Source: Aquilaria yunnanensis (taxonomy: Eukaryota > Streptophyta > Magnoliopsida > Malvales > Thymelaeaceae). Taken from it: a stretch of 64,000 bases of DNA. Where the stretch lies: assembly GCA_039654915.1 (NCBI GenBank), contig CM077599.1, positions 75,918,001 through 75,982,000 of the forward strand. The letters are read 5' to 3'. The position numbers were made by a program, and so were the translations under genes. This document shows, piece after piece, positions 58,417 through 64,000 of the stretch. Under the pieces are notes generated by a model that did not search any database, was not told the origin of the DNA, and worked only from the letters and a program-made list of their open reading frames with translations. How positions within the stretch are numbered: the stretch's first letter is position 1; each line of letters opens with the position of its first letter.

Positions 58417-58522
58417 TTAGGTTAGTGATAGCTGCTTATAGTATGCTCTGTGGTTGCCCCTAATAGGCGGATCCTCCACATCAGAAATAAGTAGTTTATC
58501 AATTCATCTTGTGGTGTTGGGT

Positions 58523-58698
58523 ACTATTCTCGTATACAGTTACTATTCCCGTATACGATCACTATTCCTGTATACGGTTACTATTCACATACTGTTTCTG
58601 TATACGAGTATTATTTCCGTATACGATCATTATTCCCGTATACGGATACTGTTCCCATATACGGTCACTATTCACGTGTACGGTTACTATTCACGTGA
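58523..58698 (+). repeat. 19-bp tandem repeat in the 5' leader
   Basis: Units of the type ACTATTCCCGTATACGGTT begin at 58523, 58542, 58561, 58580, 58610, 58629, 58648, 58667 and 58686. The step is exactly 19 bp except for one 11-bp short unit near 58580-58591. Many units hold the palindrome CGTATACG or a one-base variant. It lies between the primer-binding site and the gag start. Confidence 0.93.
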
Positions 58699-58745
58699 AA
58701 TTGTCAGAGCTTATTTTTTCTCAGAAAGCTCGTTGCAGAGCTGTG

Positions 58746-61700
58746 ATGGCTTCGACATCGACAAAGCTTGATATAGCACCACTCACGTATAGCACAAAGT
58801 TTTCAATTTGGAAAATCAAGATGAAAGCAATTCTCATAAGTCTTGATTTGGATGAGGCACTATTCGGGATGGAGAATATGTCCGGAACAGAGCAGGAGAA
58901 GGAGAGAAAGAATCTGAAGGCACTCGCTCAAATTCAGTTGCACTTATCAACGGAGATTCTTCAAGAGGTCAGTAAGGAGACAACTGCTGCCAGCTTATGG
59001 TTGAAGCTTGAATCGCTTCTTATGACAAAAAGTCCAGCAAGTCGCTTGTACGCTAAATCCAGGCTGTACTCGCATAAGCTGTCAGAAGGTAAGTCTATTA
59101 AATCATATCTTGAAGAATTCAGAGAGATCATCAATGATTTAGAAAATCTTGATATTAAGACCGATGGTGAGGATTTGGCTATGCTTTTATTATATCATCT
59201 GCCAACATCATACAATAGTTTCCGTGATACCATGCTTTATGGAAAAGATACAATAACTTTAGATGAAGTCTGTTCCAGTTTATTGTCAAGAGATAGGATG
59301 GACACTTCAAAGCGTGAGGAAAGCGGAGAAGGCTTGTATTCAAGAGGCAGATCAGTTGAAAGAAAGAATGATAAAGGATCATCTTCAAGGTCCAAGTCAA
59401 AACATCGGAATCTTTATTGCAACTATTGTAAGAAGAAAGGTCACATTAAGGACGATTGTCACAAATTAAAGAAGAAGAATCAAAGTGGTGGAAATGGAGA
59501 CAAGAACAAGCAGAGACCACCAGATGAGGCTAGTATTGCCACCAATGAAGATGATTTTGCTTTAGTTGCTGAAAACTCATCTATAAACAGCACAGAAGCT
59601 CATATAACTGCACAAGCAGAAAGTAGCAGGAGTGGCGAATGGACCATGGATTCTGCTTGCTCATTCCATTTGACTCCCCATAAGGACTGGTTTTACACAT
59701 ATGAACCGGTCAATCGAGGAGTAGTCATGATGGGGAATGACAATGCATGTAGAATTGCAGGCATCGGTGACATCAAAATTCGAATGCATGATGGGATAGT
59801 GAGAACACTATCAAATGTTCGCCATGTCCCTGATATGAGAAGAAATTTAATTTCTTTGAGTACATTGGAAGAAAATGGTTATTCCTTTATTGGCAGGGAT
59901 GGTTCGCTGAAAATCGTCAAAGGATCATTGGTAGTCATGAAAGGCCAGCGGAAAGGAAAGCTCTACATTTTGGATGGCAAGACCGTGGAAGGCCAATCTG
60001 CAGTTGCTGAATCATCTATGTCTGATGAGGAGGTGACAAAATTGTGGCACATGAGGCTAGGCCATATGAGTGAAAGAGGCATTTCTGAGCTGAGCAAAAG
60101 AGGACTACTCGGAGAACAAAAGGTCAGTAAGTTAGATTTCTGCGAACATTGCTTATTTGGAAAGCAAAAGAGAATCTCTTTTACTACTCCTGCAAAACAT
60201 AACACTAAAGGAACTCTTGATTATATTCATGCTGATGTTTGGGGACCGTCTCGTGAGGCATCTCTTGGTGGAGCTCGTTACATGGTTACCTTCATTGATG
60301 ATTTTTCAAGGAAGGTTTGGGCATATTTCTTGAAGCATAAGAATGAAGCCTTTGTCGCATTTAAGCAGTGGAAGACTCTGATCGAGAAGCAGACCGGGAA
60401 GCAGGTGAAACGGCTAAGGACAGATAATGGTTTGGAATTCTGTTCGGGAGAATTCAAACAATACTGCAAGGATCAAGGTATTGTTCGCCATCTGACCGTT
60501 CCAGGGACTCCACAACAAAATGGTGTAGCAGAACGGATGAACAGAACCTTGTTGGAAAAGGCAAGATGCATACTTTCAAACTCTAGATTGGGGAAGAAAT
60601 TTTGGGCAGAGGCAGTCTCTACAGCTTGTTTTCTGGTAAACAGATCTCCTCATACTTTTATTGGTTTAAAGACACCTGAAGAAGTTTGGTCGGGCAGTCC
60701 GGCTAACTATAATGATCTTAAGATATTTGGATGTCCTGCTTATGCATATGTGAATGAAGGGAAGTTAGATCCTAGATCGATTAAATGTGTCTTTCTAGGA
60801 TACACTACAGGAGTTAAAGGGTATAAATTATGGAATCCTCATACTTCCAAAGTTTTCACAGCCAGGAATGTTATGTTTGACGAGACATCCATGTTGCATC
60901 AAAAGGAGGAGTTGACTGTCGCTGATCCAAGCATTGAGAAGGAAAAGATTGGAAGCAAGGTGGAGCTCCAAATACATCCTGAAAGTCATGATCAAGATGT
61001 CAAGGATACACAAGTTGAGGTGGAGCAACAAGCCTCAACTGATGACATTCAGCCTTCTCATTCTATTGCTATCAATCGTCCCCGTCGTAGCAATCAAGGT
61101 ATGCCTCGAAAGAGGTTAATTGAGGAAGCAGACTTTGTTGGGTTTGCTTTTGCAGCTGCTGAAGAGACAGAGAGTTGTTTTGAACCTGCAAATTATAAAG
61201 ATGCAACTAACTGTCCAGATTCTTCTAAGTGGGTTGTAGCTATGCAAGAAGAGATGGAATCGCTTCAAAAGAATGACACATGGACACTAGCTAAACTACC
61301 CAAAGGTAAAAGAACTGTCAAGTGCAAGTGGGTGTTCAAGAAGAAAGAAGGAATTCCCGGAGTTGAAGAACCAAGGTATAAAGCTAGACTAGTTGCAAAA
61401 GGCTTTAGCCAGGTACCGGGAGTTGACTTTAATGATATTTATTCTCCTGTTGTGAAGCATAGTTCTATCCGACTGTTTCTTGGTCTTGTTGCGTTAGATG
61501 ATCTTGAGTTGGAGCAACTTGATGTTAAAACAGCTTTTCTGCATGGTGATTTAAAGGAAGAAATCTACATGGAGCAACCTGAAGGTTTTAAGGTCGAGGG
61601 GAAGGAGGACCATGTCTGCAAACTCCAGAAGTCATTATATGGCCTCAAACAATCACCTCGACAATGGTATAAATGCTTTGATATGTTTGCTTTGAATCTT

Positions 61701-62741
61701 GGTTTCAGGAGAAGCAGTTATGATTCATGTGTCTACATGAGACCAGTTGGAGATGGTTCATTCACATATTTACTGCTTTATGTGGATGACATGCTTATCG
61801 CAGCAAAGAGCAAGTCAGAAATTGCCAAGATTAAGGCGCAATTAAGTGCAGAATTTGATATGAAGGATTTAGGTGCAGCAAAACGCATCCTAGGCATGGA
61901 GATCAGGCGTGATCGTAAGGCTAGGAAGCTTTATCTTTCACAGGAGGGTTATGTACGCAAAGTTCTGGAGAGGTTTGACATGAGCAAAGCCAAATCAGTT
62001 TCTACACCTCTTGCTGCACACTTCAAGTTATCATCGCATCAATGTCCGACAACAAATGAAGAAATTAAGAAGATGGAGAAAATACCATATGCAAGTGCTG
62101 TTGGGAGCATTATGTATGCAATGGTTTGCACGCGTCCCGACTTAGCACATGCAGTTAGCGTTGTGAGCCGTTACATGGCTAATCCAGGACAAGAGCATTG
62201 GCAAGCAGTAAAATGGATATTAAGGTATCTAAAAGGTACAACTACGGCTTATCTTGAGTTTGGCGGTTCTAAAGCTGGATTGATTGGATATGTGGATTCT
62301 GACTACGCGGGTAATCTTGACACTCGACGATCCACATCAGGTTACATTTTTACATTCGGTGGTTGTGCTGTGAGCTGGAAGGCTTGCCTACAAGCAACAG
62401 TTGCTCTTTCAACTGCAGAAGCAGAGTATATGGCAATCACTGAAGCAATGAAGGAAGCAATTTGGCTTAGAAATATTTATACAGAGCTTACTCAAGATGA
62501 TCGCAAGCTGAAGATATATTGTGATAGCCAAAGTGCTATTTTCTTGACAAAAGATAGCATGTTCCATGAGCGTACTAAACATATTGGGGTCAAATATCAC
62601 TTTGTTCGTGAAATTGTTGATAAAGGTGATATTGTGATCATGAAGGTTAGTACGCTGGATAATGCTGCTGATATGATGACGAAGACTCTTCCTGGATCTA
62701 AGTTCAAACATTGTTTGGACTTAGTAAATCTTATTTGTTGA
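58746..62741 (+). CDS. Gag-pol polyprotein of the Tnt1-like Copia element (1331 aa)
   Basis: The start [13 protein letters not shown] is chosen because gag homology begins there; the frame is open 79 codons further up, through the repeat leader. Domains: UBN2-type gag (about 10-190); zinc knuckle C225-C228-H233-C238; protease with D302-S303-A304; GAG-pre-integrase H435/H440/C466/C469; integrase with D497, D560 and E596, giving the exact 35-residue spacing of DD35E; RT with YVDD at D1014-D1015; RNase H with CDSQSAIFL near 1259. Copia order: protease, integrase, RT, RNase H. The length is close to Tnt1. No stop or frameshift is present and all catalytic residues look intact. The polyprotein would form virus-like particles, copy the RNA and integrate the DNA (family knowledge). 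Confidence 0.96.
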   Translation: MASTSTKLDIAPLTYSTKFSIWKIKMKAILISLDLDEALFGMENMSGTEQEKERKNLKALAQIQLHLSTEILQEVSKETTAASLWLKLESLLMTKSPASRLYAKSRLYSHKLSEGKSIKSYLEEFREIINDLENLDIKTDGEDLAMLLLYHLPTSYNSFRDTMLYGKDTITLDEVCSSLLSRDRMDTSKREESGEGLYSRGRSVERKNDKGSSSRSKSKHRNLYCNYCKKKGHIKDDCHKLKKKNQSGGNGDKNKQRPPDEASIATNEDDFALVAENSSINSTEAHITAQAESSRSGEWTMDSACSFHLTPHKDWFYTYEPVNRGVVMMGNDNACRIAGIGDIKIRMHDGIVRTLSNVRHVPDMRRNLISLSTLEENGYSFIGRDGSLKIVKGSLVVMKGQRKGKLYILDGKTVEGQSAVAESSMSDEEVTKLWHMRLGHMSERGISELSKRGLLGEQKVSKLDFCEHCLFGKQKRISFTTPAKHNTKGTLDYIHADVWGPSREASLGGARYMVTFIDDFSRKVWAYFLKHKNEAFVAFKQWKTLIEKQTGKQVKRLRTDNGLEFCSGEFKQYCKDQGIVRHLTVPGTPQQNGVAERMNRTLLEKARCILSNSRLGKKFWAEAVSTACFLVNRSPHTFIGLKTPEEVWSGSPANYNDLKIFGCPAYAYVNEGKLDPRSIKCVFLGYTTGVKGYKLWNPHTSKVFTARNVMFDETSMLHQKEELTVADPSIEKEKIGSKVELQIHPESHDQDVKDTQVEVEQQASTDDIQPSHSIAINRPRRSNQGMPRKRLIEEADFVGFAFAAAEETESCFEPANYKDATNCPDSSKWVVAMQEEMESLQKNDTWTLAKLPKGKRTVKCKWVFKKKEGIPGVEEPRYKARLVAKGFSQVPGVDFNDIYSPVVKHSSIRLFLGLVALDDLELEQLDVKTAFLHGDLKEEIYMEQPEGFKVEGKEDHVCKLQKSLYGLKQSPRQWYKCFDMFALNLGFRRSSYDSCVYMRPVGDGSFTYLLLYVDDMLIAAKSKSEIAKIKAQLSAEFDMKDLGAAKRILGMEIRRDRKARKLYLSQEGYVRKVLERFDMSKAKSVSTPLAAHFKLSSHQCPTTNEEIKKMEKIPYASAVGSIMYAMVCTRPDLAHAVSVVSRYMANPGQEHWQAVKWILRYLKGTTTAYLEFGGSKAGLIGYVDSDYAGNLDTRRSTSGYIFTFGGCAVSWKACLQATVALSTAEAEYMAITEAMKEAIWLRNIYTELTQDDRKLKIYCDSQSAIFLTKDSMFHERTKHIGVKYHFVREIVDKGDIVIMKVSTLDNAADMMTKTLPGSKFKHCLDLVNLIC

Positions 62742-62852
62742 TTATCACTTATTTGGAGGTGGCTGTGAAGATCAGAGAAGAAGGTTACATATCAATTTGG
62801 TATGAAGGTGGAGTTTTGTTCATGTACAACAAAATTGATGCAAGGTGGAGAT
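62742..62852 (+). other. 3' untranslated part with polypurine tract
   Basis: Short spacer ending AAGGTGGAGAT directly before the right LTR, the expected primer for plus-strand synthesis. Confidence 0.8.
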
Positions 62853-63176
62853 TGTTGAAGATTGCCTCAACTTTGTTCTTAACCTTCATCCCACATGGAC
62901 TAGGAAACAAAGGCTTAATGCCTTAGCTCCATATTTCACCCTTCATCCCACATTGGCCATAGAAAGGGCTTTGGTACCTTCAACTCCTTATATAAGGAGC
63001 TTAGTTGTGACAATTAGAATTCGTCCCACAATCTAGTAGTCACTTAGATTGTATTCTTCTTCTTTCTTAGTGAATTCTTTCTTCCGGCTTGCCGCCCGAG
63101 GTTTTTCCCCGATTTGGGGTTTTCCTCGTAAATTCTCGTGTCTCTTTTCTTTGTGCTTACGTTCTGATTCCTAACA
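62853..63176 (+). repeat. Right (3') LTR of the Tnt1-like element
   Basis: Line-by-line comparison with 58073-58396 shows no difference. It repeats the TATA palindrome at 62984-62999. Confidence 0.97.
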
Positions 63177-63181
63177 AGAGA

Positions 63182-63484
63182 TAATGTGCTTCTAATCCTG
63201 CAGTTGTTGATTTATGTCGCTCCCCGCTTTCCTTCCATGCCAGCCATCAAAGATTCTATGAATGTATTCGATTCAAACAAAACAAATGTAAGCGCAATTT
63301 GTTGTGTTGGAAAAGCCTGGTGATTCCTAGGTATTGGTTTCCTGATTGGATGATGTTGAATGGGAGCTTGAAGACAGTTGATAAGCTTAAGTCCTTGGGC
63401 ATTGCCATGCCAAGCCGATGTCATTTGTTCTTTCAATGGTCCTTTTCAACAGCAATTTGGACCCTAATTCGATCATGGCTCTAG
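63182..63484 (+). pseudogene. LINE-type reverse transcriptase zinc-binding (zf-RVT) fragment
   Basis: The frame at 63299-63484 reads VIPRYWFPDWMMLNGSLKTV, then DKLKSLGIAMPSRCHLFFQW and SFSTAIWTLI. This resembles the zf-RVT region found after the RT of plant non-LTR elements (W...L.T.DRL...G....C.....HLFF.C..S..IW). One Cys has become Trp and the middle of the motif is shortened. The sequence just upstream is in other frames. It is a relic with no product expected. Confidence 0.6.
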
Positions 63485-63594
63485 ATTCATAGAGGCCAAA
63501 AATTTTGTAATTTTGGGGTTTGTTATTAACACATTTTTGCCCTTCCTAAAAAAAAGTAAAATAAAATAAAATAAATAGTTACTAATAAAAAATA

Positions 63595-63829
63595 CTCCCT
63601 CTACCCCAAAACTTTTGCTCCATTGATTTTCAGCAATTAATCTATAATTTTTTTTATTTTTAACATTTTAATATATAAATGAAAAATCTTTATATATGAA
63701 TAATAAATCAAGACATGTAGTTTCTAAATATATTTTTTTAATTTTTTTCTAACAAACAATAATATAAATAAATTCAAGTGAAAATACAAAAAAAAGTCAA
63801 ATAGAGTAAAAAATTTAGGACGGAGGGAG
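63595..63829. mobile_element. Stowaway-like MITE (235 bp)
   Basis: Begins CTCCCTCTACCCC and ends GGACGGAGGGAG, imperfect terminal inverted repeats of the classic Stowaway type (CTCCCTCCGTCC), with TA duplications on both sides (63593-63594, 63830-63831). AT-rich interior with no coding capacity. Confidence 0.85.
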
Positions 63830-63831
63830 TA

Positions 63832-64000
63832 ACGTATAAAATTATCCATAAAAAAGAAAAAAGTATTTATAAAACAACAAATCCAATAAAAATAATAAAA
63901 CTCATGAAAAAATGAATGCACATCTAGCACATGCAAGACTTACGCTAAAAGTATCTTTTACCTTGTAACTTTTCCAACTTCTTGCTGGCATTAATCAAAT
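63832..64000. other. AT-rich end of window, no feature seen
   Basis: No gene or element recognised. Confidence 0.5.

Larger units (their letters stand above)
58073..63176 (+). mobile_element. Tnt1/Tork-like Copia LTR retrotransposon, complete and young
   Basis: LTRs 58073-58396 and 62853-63176, each 324 bp and identical by eye. Perfect AGAGA duplication (58068-58072, 63177-63181). A primer-binding site TGGTATCAGAGCCAAGG is at 58400-58416, and a polypurine tract CAAGGTGGAGAT lies before the right LTR. One uninterrupted gag-pol frame. Every part needed for transposition appears present, so this is the one element in the window that could still be mobile. Length 5104 bp. Confidence 0.97.

Noticed and set aside
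58523..58698. 19-bp direct repeats as a possible CRISPR
   Set aside because: Contiguous tandem units without spacers, inside an LTR element leader.

Overview
The window is nuclear DNA of a flowering plant; I cannot name the species. It is AT-rich and full of transposable elements. Degenerate TTTAGGG-type repeats, PRE-type atypical bHLH coding exons, CACTA, Tat, Athila and Tnt1-like elements and a Stowaway-like MITE all point to an angiosperm. About 55 kb of the 64 kb can be assigned to mobile elements, most of them bounded here by target-site duplications (TSDs). Only one convincing host gene is present.

Layout, left to right. 1-127 is the end of a CACTA element. 415-1060 is a degenerate interstitial telomere-like array. 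1061-3158 holds no recognisable gene. 3164-27751 is one old minus-strand Copia element (TSD GAACA). It was hit twice: its left LTR carries a 9.5-kb CACTA element (3214-12747, TSD ATT), and its integrase carries a 10.7-kb Tat-lineage Gypsy element (14950-25655, TSD ACAGG). The Tat element has a gag-pol frame on the minus strand and a separate spliced gene on the plus strand. 28093-36944 is a rearranged Athila-like Gypsy element (TSD GCTCT) inserted in a second CACTA end that finishes at 37098. 37099-40710 is non-coding, with a ~96-bp degenerate minisatellite, a 261-bp CACTA-type MITE and a CT microsatellite. 40711-56285 is a second old minus-strand Copia element, split by a second copy of the same CACTA family (46068-55275). 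The host gene, a two-exon PRE-family atypical HLH regulator of 92 aa, lies at 56581-56977, only 295 bp from that Copia LTR. A complete, apparently young Tnt1-like Copia element follows at 58073-63176, with LTRs identical by eye and an unbroken gag-pol frame. The right edge has a LINE-type fragment and a Stowaway-like MITE.

How the parts relate. The two CACTA copies are homologous throughout. Each has a TNP2-type transposase gene and a TNPA/En-Spm-type second gene, and both genes are broken by stops and frameshifts. A short CGTAGGA-type motif is arrayed at both ends and again in front of the second gene. The Athila element has a similar plan, with a palindromic TTGGCGACGCGTCGCCAA-type array in its LTR and again upstream of its envelope-like frame. 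Four internal stops break the Tat gag-pol frame, each explainable by one C-to-T change. The antisense gene in the Tat element has its own TATA box, GT-AG introns with matching phases and a poly(A) signal.

All function calls come from reading the sequence and from knowledge of the families; no search was run. Boundaries tied to TSDs are firm. Exon limits in decayed elements are approximate.
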